Shown here: piece by piece, positions 46,201-58,008 of the stretch
Layout: each line of letters begins with the position of its first letter
Position numbering within the stretch: position 1 is the first letter of the stretch
Made by a program: the position numbers and the translations under genes
Notes under the pieces: model-generated
What the model saw: only the letters and a program-made list of their open reading frames with translations
The model's database searches: none
What the model was told of the DNA's origin: nothing
Origin: Malania oleifera
Lineage: Eukaryota; Streptophyta; Magnoliopsida; Santalales; Ximeniaceae
DNA length: 64,000 nucleotides
Assembly (NCBI RefSeq): GCF_029873635.1
Contig: NC_080419.1
Span: 78,972,931 to 79,036,930, forward strand
Direction: 5' to 3'

Positions 46201-47319
46201 AACAAATACATGTGTGAATTCCAAGCTCCCAAACATAGGATAAGGCTTTGATTGGAACTTAGAAAATGTGAGGGAAAGGGAAAGAAGATGCAGGAATCTA
46301 CTTTGTTTGGTCATTTAGGAAAATGAGACTGAATGGAAACAAAAGAAAGTGTAGTACTGAATCAGTCTCAAATCCCAGATTTGTCATTTAAGGTGGTTGG
46401 TCTAATTTGCAAAGTGTAACTATTTTGTAGGTGTCTAAACAAGGCTTGCATAATTAGAGATCCTGCGAGAGATTTGAATCCAGATGGGTCAGCTTCGAAT
46501 CCATGGAGCCTTTGTGATGTGGAGCAAGTAGAATCACTCAAATCTGTTATTCGAGCTCTCCCCATGTGGTCTGCTAATATCATGATGATGGTGAGCTTAA
46601 GTCAAAGCTCCTTCGCTACGCTTCAAGCAAAAACTATGAATAGACACATTACTCAAAATTTTCAAATCCCGGCGGGGTCATTCAACGTGGTCATGATTGT
46701 TACCATTACGATATGGGTAGCCTTCTATGACCGTGTAATGGTGCCCCTGCTTCTGAGGTACACTGGCCGACCACTAGGCACCAAAACTCGAATGGGAATT
46801 GGGTTGGTGTTGTCATGCATGGGGATGGCACTCTCAGCAATAATAGAGGGAGTAAGGAGGAGAACTGCAATTGAAGAAGGGTTGGAGGATCAACCAAATG
46901 TTGCCACAGACATGTCTGCAATGTGGTTAGTCCCACAATATGTTCTTCTTGGTCTGGCTGAGGCCTTCAATGCAGTTGGGCAGGTAGAATTTTATTATTC
47001 GCAGTTCCCGAGGAGCTTGTCTAGCTTTGCAATGGCTCTTTTCACACTGGGGATGGCCTTTTCTAGCTTGGTGGGGACTCTTCTGGTGGATGTTGTCAAT
47101 AGTGTTACAAGCAAAGGAGGCAAGGAGAGCTGGTTGTCTAACAACATTAACAAGGGTCACATAGATTATTATTACTGGCTTATCACTGTACTATGCTCAA
47201 TCAATTTTGTGTATTTTCTTGTTTGTTGTTGGGTTTATGGGCCTCCCGAAGATGAAAGGACTAGAGCTTCTAATGAGGTTGAAGAAGAGTTCGAGCACAG
47301 AAACTTGCCTTCAGCTTGA
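43200..47319 (+). CDS. NPF1-type nitrate/peptide transporter family protein, four exons
   Basis: Exons 43200-43323, 43464-43681, 45261-45814 and 46431-47319 join to 595 codons including stop (594 aa), with GT-AG at all three introns (140, 1579 and 616 bp). The protein is a proton-coupled major-facilitator transporter of the plasma membrane with about 12 membrane spans. Seen: acidic head, KGGLRTMPFI (32-41), ExxEK proton-coupling motif ESFEK (44-48), LMPNMIFYLMYDYGMS, LSDSYLGRF, RPCSMAFGADQL, GWKVGFGVPV, the long central loop after LYVKMGAG, PMWSANIMM, FYDRVMVPLLLRYTGRP, QYVLLGLAEAFNAVGQVEFYYSQFP, and an acidic tail. The text fits subfamily NPF1 (Arabidopsis NPF1.1 and NPF1.2 move nitrate in leaf phloem), but substrate cannot be read from sequence. 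Length is normal and nothing is broken: the only intact host gene in the window. It is flanked by transposons on both sides. NPF2 is a less likely alternative. Confidence 0.92.
46097..46245. mobile_element. Probable fold-back MITE in NPF intron 3
   Basis: The outer ends GTTTTTGGGGTATGGATTT and, inverted, ATGTTTGGGAGCTTGGAATT resemble each other, as do the inner segments TTTGTGTGGTTTTGGACAAAA and, inverted, TTTGTGTGGATCTGGATAGAA. A related core (TGTGGATTTGGACAAAATGCAG, then TTCTATCCATGGCTGC) lies at about 44040-44095 in intron 2, so the gene has probably received two copies. Confidence 0.45.
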
Positions 47320-48191
47320 TGGGCACCTCTCTTCTCTGTGAATGGTACAACAAACTTTCCACTTCCTGTTTATCGAGATAGGGCTTCATATGGTTGTCAT
47401 GTATCATTGAATATTTGATGGGCTTGTCTTATCCCTCGTCAATGTTACCAGTTATGCAGAAAAATAACCTACTTTTATGCTGCAAATGCTCTCCTGCTGC
47501 TTCAGTTTTTACTTAAATTTCTTGATGGAGACATTGTCCACCATCATCATGTGCGACAGAGCTCTCTTAGTAGCTCTCCACCTAACTGCCTCTCTTCCCC
47601 TATATTTTGTCCGCCTTTTTTTGTTTAAACTATTATGGCAGCACTTGATGGCTGAGGCCTGATGAGTGATGGACTTGATCATGGCTCAGGTCAGTTGATT
47701 TTGGGATCTTTTACTTCCATTTTATGATAAACTGATAATATTAAATTAGTAATTAATTCTAGAATGTGCATGAATAATGTCTTTATTTCATTTTAAAAAT
47801 TATCTTAATATTTGCCATCTAAAAGAAAAAAATATATGCTAAAACATATATTTGACACTATTTAATTAGAGCATATACTTGTTGCATCCTCTCATAATTT
47901 TTTATTGATTACTGAGAATCAGTGTGCCCTATATCGTTTAAATCCATGTTTTGCGTAGATGTAGGTGCTTCTTAGAGTAGCACTCATTTTTGGCATTTAG
48001 ATCCTCGGCCGAACCACTCCAACAATGTTGAAGCACTGCCCACATACATGTTTATTGAGACTTGGCTCATCAGAAAATACATTTTCAAGATTGTAGTTTG
48101 TTGAAAAATTAATAGAAGAAAGAAATTAGGGAAAATTATAATCAAATAACCCGTATTTAGCAGAAGTTTAGGCATGGAAGGATCAAAATCT
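47320..48191. other. 3' flank of the NPF gene
   Basis: Contains the 3' UTR, whose end I cannot place because no clear AATAAA follows the stop within 150 bases. The rest is AT-rich, with no gene or repeat recognised. Confidence 0.5.
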
Positions 48192-48838
48192 TGTTGAAAT
48201 ATTTTCTAAAATAAGCATTTAAAGTTGTGTGGGTTTGTCCCACATTGAAAGGAGTGAAAAAGGAAAAATCATTAATAAATGATAAGATAGAATAATCTCT
48301 TAAAGTTGGTTAAGAGAAAGTCCCAGTGTGCACAATAGCGTAGCCTAAGACGGTTCGCATTGTTGGCAAACACACTCGCGCGCATGGCGTGGGCTGTAGA
48401 TTGGCACACAAGCACTTAGCACGCTTGCATCATTGTGAGATCGTGACCGTTGATCATGATCGGATCACTTAAAATTAATCTTATAATTTTTAAGATCAAG
48501 TGGCGCGACCTGGTCAACGGTACCATCGACTGAACATGAATGAATAATTGATTTTCCAGAATGTATCGACTAGGGCACGACCAGGTCAAATCTGCTTCTC
48601 GATTTGAATAGATGTAACCTTTCAAAAAAGACATAATTCTGTCTATTTAAAAAAAAAATTAACTCCACAAAATATACAAAAAGTTCATCATTCTCTCTCT
48701 TTCTCTTTCTTACATAAAGATTTCACAAATTATATTTTTTCAAATTTGGATTCTATTTTCTGCAAAAATAAAATTCAAGAAAATTTGTTCAGATTATTCT
48801 AAGTGTGTTTGTGATCAATTTTTATTTGTGTATGACAC
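48192..48838 (+). repeat. 5' LTR of copia element J
   Basis: TGTTGAAAT to about GACACA. The right boundary is set by the PBS-like string and is approximate. Confidence 0.65.
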
Positions 48839-49027
48839 AAACTGATATCAAATTATATTATGAGTTTCATTGTATCCTAAAAACGTATTTGCTAACTCAA
48901 TACATACCAATCTAGTGAGGGCAAATAACGTTTTAAGGAAAACAACATTGTAACGTTCCTTGAAGCATTTTCTAATCTGTAGTATTCTCGTATCTTATTG
49001 TTACAATCTTAAAATGTTATTTCAAAA

Positions 49028-51553
49028 ATGGCTGGTTCTTCAACCTTGAGGGAATATGCTACGGATTTTGTCAAACTTAACAATTTGATGGAAGCAATTT
49101 TAGGTGCTAATAGAAAAAGATACACTTTCTTCTTACAGGTCTCAGAGTGGTGTATGTTCTAACCACCCCCAAACCTGCTATGAATGAGAATGAGACTTTG
49201 GTTCAAGGACGTGCAAGGATAAAGTGGGAACAAGATGACTATATATGCAAAGGCCACATTTGCAATTCAATGTTAGACAATCTGTTCGATCTGTGGCAGA
49301 ATATGGCTGCTGCAAAAGAGTTTTGGGATGCACTTGAAGTTAAGTATTTCAAAAATGATGTGACTAATAAGAAATTTCTGATTGGAAAAATTTTCAATTA
49401 TACCATGGTTGATAATGGGTCTGTTGTAGAGCAGTTTCATGAAATTATGCATATCCTTAACTGACTTAATCAACATAATATGAAAATGGATGAATGCATT
49501 TCTGATTCGTCTATTATTGATAAGTTACCTCCATCCTAAAAAGATGTTAGAAAATCTTTGAAGCACTGGAAGGATGATATGTATCTTGAACAATTGGGCC
49601 AACATTTTCAAGTTAAGGAAGTGTTTAGGCAAAACCAGAATTGTACAGAAGAGCATACTTCCAGAATGCATATGATGGAAGAAGGAGACAGTTCTAAATA
49701 GCCCCAACATACCAAAAAAGGGAATCTGAAAATGAAGTTCAATTCTATCAAGAATTAAAATAAGAAAAAGAAAAGTTCATGCTTCCATTGTGGAAAACCT
49801 GGACACTACAAAAATGAGTGTTTTCTCAAGAAAAAGCAAGATGGAACAAACTTTAACAAGTTTGTTACTATGATTTTTGAAATCAATGTTGTTGAAGATG
49901 ACTGTACATGGTGGATTGACTAAAGTGCAACAAGGCATGTTTGCAAAGACAAGAGTTCATTCTCAAAGTTTGAATTGTGGAAGATGGCAATGTTCTTTAC
50001 ATGGGAAATTCATCCACTTTTGTAGTCAAAGGCGAAGGAGATGTTACTTTTGAATTTACTTCCGAAAAAAAGTTTAACTCTCTTTGATGTATACCATGTA
50101 CCAGAATTTAGGAAGAATTTAGTTTCTAGAAGCCTACTTAATAAGTTTGGCTTTAAGTTAGTGTTTGAATCTAAAAAATTTGTACTCTCCGATGGTGGAG
50201 TCTTTATGGGAAAATGCTATATGTATGAGGGTATGTTTAAGTTTAATATCAATAAAGTGAATGTTTCTATTTATATTGTTGATTCACTTTCTTTATGGCA
50301 TAATCGTTTAGGACATATTAATACTACAAAATTGCATGATATGACTAATATGAAATTAATTCCTAGATATGTAAATGGCATGGATGATAAGTGTTGTGTA
50401 TGTATTAAAGCCAAAGTAACTAGAAAACCTTTTCCTACTTCAATTAGTGCATAGCAATGTATGTGACTTGCATGGTATACCTACCATAGGAGGCAAAAAA
50501 TATATTGTAACATTTATAGATGATTTTTCTAGATTATGCTATGTTTATCTTATGCATACTAAAGATGAAGTAATTGATAAATTTAAGGTTTATAAGGTGA
50601 AAACCAATGTGACAATAAGATAAAGTGTCTTAGATCTGATAGAGGAGGTGAATATCACTTCGCCGCCTATTGTGAATCAATAGTGTGATATATGAAATTT
50701 CTGTAGCATATATTCTACGACAAAATGGAGTGGCAGAAAGAAAAAACCCAACATTGGTTGAAATGGTCAATGCCATGATGTCAAATTCATGACTACGTAG
50801 TGGTTATTGGGGTGAAGCCTTATTAACTGCTTGTCATATATTAAACAGAGTTCATTTTAAGTGGAGTAAAACTTGTCCATATGAGTTATGGAAGAAAAGA
50901 AAGCCTAATTTAAAATGTCCTAAGATTTGGTGCTATAGAGCAATTGTAAGACTTCCTGAAACTAAGATAAGGAAATTAGGTGAGTGAGGAATAGAATGTA
51001 TATTCCTTGGCTATGCTAAACATAGCAAAACTTACAAATTCTAGGTAATTGAACCAAATGATTTTTATAGGAGTTAATTTAGTAATAGAATCCAGAGATG
51101 TAGGATTCTTTGAAAATAAGTTCACTTTCATACAAAAGGTTAGTGATCAAAATAAATTAGTGGAGACTTTGAAACTGCTTTGTACTTGTGGTGAACCTTC
51201 TGAACCTAGTGAACCTAGAAGGAGTAAGAGGAGGAGAACAACAAAGTCTTTTGGACCAGACTTCATAATCGACATAGTGGAAGGTACTAGAGAATCACAC
51301 TCTAGACAAACTATAATTTCACAAAGTGTGGAATCAGATCCTCTTACTTATGAAGAGGCAATGAAGTCTCAAGATTTTGCATTTTGGAAAGAAGCTATAA
51401 ATGATGAAATGAATTCTATCATGGGTAATAAAACTAGGAAATTGGTTGATTTACCTCCTGCTTCAAAATCAATAGTTTGTAAATGGATCTTCAAAAAGAA
51501 AATGAAAGTAGATGGAACAATTAACAAATTTAAAGTAAGGTTAGTAGCTTGTA
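49028..51553 (+). pseudogene. Gag-pol remnant of copia element J
   Basis: The ATG at 49028 gives MAGSSTLREYATDFVKLNNL, and the frame then shifts. 49147-49464 carries VVYVLTTPKP-like and KWEQDDYICKGHICNSM, typical of Tork-lineage gag. A zinc knuckle CFHCGKPGHYKNEC is readable at 49778-49819. 50041-50454 has protease-linker text (VYHVPEFRKNLVS) and the pre-integrase domain LWHNRLGHINTTKL with CCVCIKAKVTRKPF. Broken integrase follows (YVHLMHTKDE, RQNGVAERK-like text at about 50720). 51049-51553 has YEEAMKSQDFAFWKEAINDEM and KWIFKKKMKVDG, the start of RT, then breaks off. In-frame stops and shifts occur throughout, so it makes no functional product. Confidence 0.85.
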
Positions 51554-52087
51554 GACACCCTAATTTTGACCGAGTAATTTTAGATCTTGAATCCAATGGA
51601 TTGTCCCTAAGTTCCTAAGCTAATCAAGTTACAATTGATGTTCCTAAGTGTACCTAACCAAGTTTTTCAAAATCATATCATCATTACCTTGGCAAAATTT
51701 GGTTGATTAACTGAAGGCTCTAAAATTCTTAATAAGATGGCAAACATGTGCCGTTTGTTTCAAAACCAAGTGCTAGAATTTAAAAGGTTAAAAAATCATT
51801 TGTGTGGGCAAATTGTGTTTAATTGTGAAAAGTTTGAGTTTTAATTCCTAATATTTTTCATACAAAAGTGATGACCCAAGTATTGGTGAAGCACTAAAAA
51901 TTTTATTAAAGGAGGCATGTGCCCACGAAATGGAATACAGAGAAGTACAAAATACATGAATACATGAAAAAAAAAAAAAAGGGAAATAATGTGCAAATAC
52001 AGGGAAATACCATACATGCAAAGTATATACAAAGAGATACTGAAATACAGGAAAATATTATACAGATAAAGGAAATACAAGGAAATT
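51554..52087. other. Unassigned sequence between copia J and LTR C2
   Basis: TGATGACCCAAGTATTGG at 51869 resembles the terminus of an LTR, but no partner is visible. 51945-52087 is a run of imperfect GAAATACAG-type units. No gene seen. Confidence 0.5.
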
Positions 52088-54255
52088 TGTAGAGAACTAG
52101 GAAATAGAAATAATAAGAAAAACAAAGAAAAAGAGGAAAATGGTTTGGCGAGGACCAAATCGTCGACGATTTTCTGGAGTGCTAAGAAAATCGTCAACGG
52201 TTATATTTTTACCGTGGCTAGGTTAAGGATAAACAGTGAAAATCGATTTGGTTAAAGACCAAACCGTCGATGGTTTTCTAGGAGTTTAAGAAAATCGTCG
52301 ACAATTTTTCTCTGGGACAAAAATCTATATAAGGCTGCATGTTAAATTTTCTTGTTAAAATACAAAAGCTCTCTCTCTCCTCTCTTAGCTGCGAAACCTC
52401 TCCCTCTCCCTCCTCATTTTCTCGCTCTAAATTCGCCCCATTGACGATCAGACTTCGTATCTAACACCTAGCAACGGTCCTCATTAATTTGATCAGAGCA
52501 GAATTATGTTTTGAGGATCCTAAACACCACTCCAAAGTTGAGGTAAGGGTGTTAAATGTTGGTATTTGATTGATTAAATGAAGAATATGGGTTTAAAGAT
52601 ATTTAAATGATTATAATTGTGGGGTTAAAGTTGATTGAATTGGGAAAAATGTAAATTTTAGGGTTTTGAGTTCCGATTGCCATGGGTGAGGGTATAGATA
52701 TTTTAGCAGGCCTCACATTAAGCCAAGTAAGGGAAATATGTTATATGCCAGTCATTGTAAAATTTTTACTAGTAAAACATAATATATATAGTTATGTGAT
52801 TTCAGAATATGATTTTTGGGATAATTTAGAAGTATGACATTGTGAGTATGAAATTATGTACTTTTAGGAAAATTCAGAAATTTTGGGATACAGGAAAGTT
52901 TTAAAAATGATATATATTATTTTTATATAGTAGGAAAATACAGTTTTTCCCATACAAATTATAGTATAAGAGTTTCATTTAAATTGTGTGGTATGAGAAA
53001 TATCAGATATAGTATAGAGATTTAATACAAAATTTTATACAATTTTTAAATATTCATGATTATACAGTTTTACAAAACCATGATTATTAAGATATTATAG
53101 AACCATGAAATATAGATATTATAGAATCATGATATTTTAGTTTATTTAGAAATTATAATATGACAGATTTTACGTAGAAATGTGAAATGAGATATGTTTC
53201 ATTTATATATTATATGAATAGTATTATATAGTATCAGATTATCAGATCCCTGATGGACTAGAACATATTATTAAGTATGGTACTGTAGCTAATACAATAT
53301 AGATAGTGCAACCACACATCTCAGATAAAGTGTGGAATGACAGTTGATTGTGCCCACAGGAGAGACGAAGAGCTCCTTGGCAATTAGGACCAAGTTGAGG
53401 GGGCCAATCGTACTAGGGAGGTTTACAGTTTGACTTAGCCTGGTAGGCCAGTCAGAGTTAAGTCCTACCCACGGGGCGCACAACCTGAGCATGTGGTGTC
53501 AATTCATGCATACAGTTATCTAATCAGGGAAGTTTTCATAGTTATATATGTATAGTAGTATTATATATATTTGGAGCGAAGTAAACTCTCCGCCCGAGGG
53601 CTTGCTGAGAAAGGCGAGTGCTTTAATAAGTATTAGTTATAGTCATACCAGGTTTCATAACGTGTTAGAGTAGAGGGGAGCTACATGTATGAGTGTGTAA
53701 TCTCCCCTATTCTCAGAAACTTTTGCTTATAAATAATTGTGTCTGTGTGTGAGTATGGTTTGAGATTGATTTTATAACTGTGGTTAATTAACAACTGATG
53801 ATATTTTGCATATACTAAACTCATTTTCCACACGCTAGTAATAACATATTTCGTTTTATTGAGAGGTGTTTCACACCAGAATTCCAAACATTTCAAATGA
53901 TTCAGATAGGTGTGCAGAGTGAGCTCCGAGAGAGAGGGGACTTTAGTACTGTCCTCGTTGAAGGGTAAATGTTGTATTAGGAGATGTATTTTGAGTAGTC
54001 CCTAGGAGTTTTTGTGGATTTTCTAGGAGATGTATATGTATGTTTTGGGAAATACTAAAACTATGGTATTGTAAATAGGGTTAATGTATTTTTATGTTTT
54101 CCGCTGCATAGGTAGTAAGTTTTGTGAACAGGTGTCCTCGGTACCACTTGAGGTCCAAGACGTTTTAGTGGATATTATTATCGGTATCAAAGTAATATTA
54201 TATTGTTGCAGTATATATATAAGAAAAAAATGGTAATAATTTTAATGTCGTTACA
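52088..54255 (+). repeat. 5' LTR of element C2 (family C, 2168 bp)
   Basis: TGTAGAGAACTAGG to GTCGTTACA. Contains palindromes with a GTCGAC core (52160-52305, for example ACCGTCGATGGTTTTC), TATA-like CTATATAAGG (52326-52335), donor-like GAGGTAAGG (GT at 52543), GATAGTGCAACCACACATCT (53303 on), GCGCACAACC (53487 on), a stem-loop motif (53854-53876) and a weak acceptor TTCAG (53901-53905). Confidence 0.88.
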
Positions 54256-54665
54256 AGTTTGGTATCACAACCTAGGTTGCTAAGTTTTGTAGACTTTAGT
54301 GTACAGCGAAAAACAATACCGGAGTATAGGAATAAATTTTGAAAGAGGATAGGAAATGGGGTAGATCAAGATTTTAGTGAGTTATTGTTGGGAATTAAGA
54401 TGAGAATTTAGGGTTTTGTTCCGCAGTCTGGAGGCAGGATTTTCGTAATAGTTTCTGTGTTTTTCCTGAGGTGACGATTTTAGGAAAACCATGGTAAACT
54501 ATCGTCGGATTTTGTTTCTAAATTGCAGGACTGAATCTTAAATTGAGAATAAGGGCGTTAGGTTAAATGGTGGTATGAGGTTCTTAGTTAGATAAAGGTA
54601 TTAGTTATATTATGAAAATAGGGTCCTCAGACTATGTTTTTTTATTTTTATTTTTTATTTTCAGG

Positions 54666-55005
54666 ATGAACCCTGGGAACAACAACATGAATGCTGGAAG
54701 TAGTGGCAATGTGGGAGCTTCCAACATGGGTGGCAGCGACTCTAAATAGGTGTTGCGTGGTGCAGGCCAACAGGTCATGACAGGGATTGTGCGGAACTTT
54801 AGGGGACATAACTGCCCATCAGCTGACCCAAGCTGCTCTGTCGAGCAATTTACTTGTATGAATCCCCCAACTTTTACAGGAGGAGCCGATCCAATCATTG
54901 TAAAGGAATAGATCCAAGAGATGGAGGGTTTATAGGCAAGTTTCCGCTGTGCAGATGAACAGAGGGTTTTGTATGCTATTTTTAAAATGACCGGGGAAGC
55001 CAAAC
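54666..55005 (+). pseudogene. Gag start of element C2, broken and interrupted
   Basis: The ATG at 54666 begins an Asn/Gly/Ser-rich head, then a stop (TAG near 54748), VEQFTCMNPPTFTGGADP, further stops, and [18 protein letters not shown], the capsid motif seen in A and B ([17 protein letters not shown]). The text ends at the copia I insertion after CAAAC (55001-55005), inside this motif. Confidence 0.85.
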
Positions 55006-57302
55006 TGAAATTAGGATAGCTTCCCAAGGGGGGGGGGTGAATTGGGAATTTAAAAACTTTCTTTTTAATTCCTTTTAAGAATACTTAACTTCTTTTATTG
55101 TTTAACCAATTCTTTTAATTGTTTGTTTAATTTGTCAAACACACAATAATTTGGTTTCTTTTATACAATTAACAACACAAGCACATAAACAACTAAATCA
55201 CCAAACAACCTTTCAATCAACCACACTATCCAAACTAATCAAACACAATTTGAAAGCAAACAACCAAACCAAAATTAAGATATACAGTAGTAAGAAATTA
55301 GGATGGTTGTTTGTTTATGTATGCCTTATAAATATTAATCAAGCCCTGTAGTTGAATGATATGCTTGTTAAAATAATTTTTCTTCTTTTATATGATTTAC
55401 AAAAACACATCCACACTCTTTCCAAAATTCAGAATTCAAGTAAACTCTTAATTAATTTTCTTTGGGTGTTTTAACCAAGTAACGTACTCCCGTATGATTT
55501 CCGCAAAGTATGGTTTAACTAACGTACTCTCTTTTGGGTTTTCGCAACCCAAATCAAAATTAAACTTTAAGTTTGTTTGATTTCCAAATATACGTAGTGT
55601 ATATGATTTCAAATTTAAACCATCCACCCAATATAAATACGCTGAAAATAAAGAGTAAGGGAAAGAGAGAGTGAGACACAGGATTTTACGAGGTTCGGCT
55701 TCAACATAGCCTATGTCCTCGCCTTTGGCAAAACCACTAAAGGATTCACTAAACATTTTCCTTTACCGTGCGGAACAATACCTTTACACACTCCTTCAGA
55801 AAGCTAGAGCAACTCCTCTCTAAACGATAATCCCTTACCTACCAATGTTCCAGCAAACCTGAAATCGTCACAATCTACAAGAATATAGTTAAATTCTGTG
55901 TACAAAAAATACTCTCAAAATTTAGAGCAGGTTGTACAAATTGAGATGTAAATTGTACTTCAAAAAATCAAAGAAAAATAGAATATATGAAGCTCTAAAG
56001 TTTTTAGAAGTCACCACTAGTTCGTTTAAAAGAGAAATGAAATTGCAACCCAGAACCAAGCTTTGATATTTTTAATCTACCAAAATTATAGAATTCCTCT
56101 CCAGCAAAAGATGTGAGTAAAGAAGAACTTCAAGAGAATTTCAATACAAGATGAATTCCAAATTTTTTCTGATTTCTCTCTTTTCTTGTGTTTTCTTTAT
56201 CATATTTTTTCATTACCCAAAGAGGTATTTATAGGCAATTTAAAGGATCAACGTCCACATCAAATTAGTTAAACTTTGAAAAAACATTAAATTGTTGACT
56301 AAATTTTGGAATTCAAAATTTTAAAAGATCAACATCCACATCAAATTAGGTAAAATTTGAAAAAACATTAAATTGTTGACTAAATTTTGAAATTCAAAAT
56401 TTTGAAAGATCAACATCCACATCAAATTAGGTAAAATTTGAAAAAACATTAAATTGTTGACTAAATTTTAAAATTCAAAATTTTAAAAGATCAACATCTA
56501 CATCAATTTAGGTAAACTTTGAAAAAACATTAAATTGTTGATTAAATTTTGAAATTCAAAATTTTGAAAGATCAACATCTACATTAAATTAGGTAAATTT
56601 TGAAAAAACATTAAAATTATTGACTAAATTTTGAAATTCAAAATTTTAAAAGAAGCTTCCCTTTGAGATCTGAAATCTGCTCCGCGTGGCAGTCGTCTGT
56701 TATAGTTAAAATTTAAATCCAGAATACTGGCAGTCGTCTGCCAAAACATAGGCAGTCATCTATTATAGTTAAAATTTTAAACTCAGAACACTTTGATTAA
56801 ACCCTTTAACTTGTCAGCTGTTTATCCATAGACAGACAATCGCCTGTCAGGTGCATGGCTTATCAGAAACTCTCTTTTTATTTTGAAAACTTTCCTTCCT
56901 TTAAGACCTTTGTTACTTTGATTTTAAAAACATGTTTTAAGCTCTTTAAAACAAAGTGTTTCTTAGTTTCTTTTATTTTTATAAAAGCTTCTCATATCTA
57001 AATGATATTTGGTTTTGAAGTACTTACAACAGTTCTTCTAATTATGGTCTTCTTAAATCCTTCAGCCTCCTTCGGCCTTTTGAGGTTCACTTTTGACTTT
57101 GGGTTTGCTTGCCCTTAAACTTTTTCATTTATCATTCATTGCCTTCAATATTCTGAGGAGCTTTCACTAGATTAACATTGAGCTTCAACCTATCAACCTT
57201 GAGAGTTCTTTTACCTAAAACACATCACTTAACATCATATGTTAAAACATACTTCATTTTGTTATCATCAAAACAGGATTGAAAAGCCTAGTTAGGTCAA
57301 CA
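55006..57302 (-). repeat. 3' LTR of copia I (2297 bp)
   Basis: TGAAATTAGGATAGC with a G10 run to TTAGGTCAACA. On the minus strand it begins TGTTGACCTAACTAGGC. It includes TTACGAGGTTCGGCTTCAAC (55686 on), a TATA-like AGGTATTTATAGGCAA (56224 on), an 81-bp tandem array and GGCAGTCGTCTG motifs at 56690-56840. Confidence 0.93.
56246..56651. repeat. 81-bp tandem repeat, five units, in the copia I LTR
   Basis: Units begin GATCAACATCCACATC at 56246, 56327, 56408, 56489 and 56570, exactly 81 bases apart, with few differences. Each contains AAACATTAAATTGTTGACTAA. The other LTR is cut off before this point. Confidence 0.95.
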
Positions 57303-57316
57303 ATCTCCCTTTTTTT
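57303..57316 (-). other. Polypurine tract of copia I, with further purine runs inside
   Basis: The minus strand reads AAAAAAAGGGAGAT directly before the LTR start. Additional minus-strand purine runs of the AAGGGGGA type lie at about 57362-57372, 57392-57403 and 57602-57612. Multiple PPTs are a published hallmark of Sireviruses. Confidence 0.75.
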
Positions 57317-58008
57317 GATGATGACAAATGAGGAGCAAAAAATATGAATAAGCATAAAAAATCTCCCCCTTACAACTTGCTTTATTCTCCTCCCCCTTAC
57401 GATAAGCATTTCTTTAACAATTTGTAGATTCAAGTCCAATCATGCTCATTGCTCAATTTTCTCATTGCTCAAATTTTTCATTCTAATCATACTTAACATG
57501 CTCAAGTTTTAATATCATGCTTTATCATGCTTTTAATTAATTTAATCTTTATCATGCCCATCAAGCTCACAATCATGCCAAGATTTTGCTCAAATACTAC
57601 TCCCCCTTTTGACATCAACCAAAAAGGGTAAACATTAAAATGTACATATGACCACACACTCCTCAATTATGCCAAGATTCAACATCATATTTCAAATTGG
57701 GCATTCTTATTTCATATGTGTTGTGACATTTTTGAATTTTCAATCATGCATATGGTTCTCAACTTAGTAATTTTGATGCTTAGATTTTCAAAAATACCAA
57801 TTTAAAGATACGGATTTTTTTTAAACATCCACATGTAGCATGCTGCATATCACATATCATGAGCCTAAGAGACAAGAAAAGCAGTTCAAACTCAGTGTTG
57901 AATTATACAACACATCAAAGTACATGCCAAAACAATTTTGATCACTTAAAAGAGACAAACCCTAGGTGACCCTAGAGATTATAGATATTTCTTTAAGTCT
58001 GGTTCCTT

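Larger units (their letters stand above)
48192..51553 (+). mobile_element. Ty1/copia retrotransposon J (Tork-like), 3'-truncated
   Basis: 5' LTR 48192 to about 48838, starting TGTTGAAATATTTTC and containing GTGTGGGTTTGTCCCACATT, common in short plant copia LTRs. A decayed PBS (CTGATATCAAA for TTGGTATCAGA) follows. Gag and the first part of pol are recognisable to the start of RT, then sequence identity ends at about 51553. The rest of RT, RNase H, PPT and 3' LTR are absent before LTR C2 begins. Confidence 0.83.
52088..55005 (+). mobile_element. Ty3/gypsy element C2, 5' part, interrupted by copia I
   Basis: 5' LTR 52088-54255, PBS-like TTTGGTATCAC (54258-54268) and the start of gag at 54666. 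The continuation would lie beyond the right edge, past element I, whose left LTR begins at 55006. Same family as the C fragments at 14690-19635. Confidence 0.83.

Noticed and set aside
55151..55351. A 66-codon ORF repeated nearly unchanged at 62991-63191
   Set aside because: It is the same position in the two LTRs of copia I. Asn/Gln/Thr-rich chance frame with no start context or domain.
57303..58008. Search for an env-like ORF after RNase H of copia I, as in some Sireviruses
   Set aside because: Only about 700 bases of non-coding, purine-tract-bearing DNA are present, with no ORF above 61 codons.
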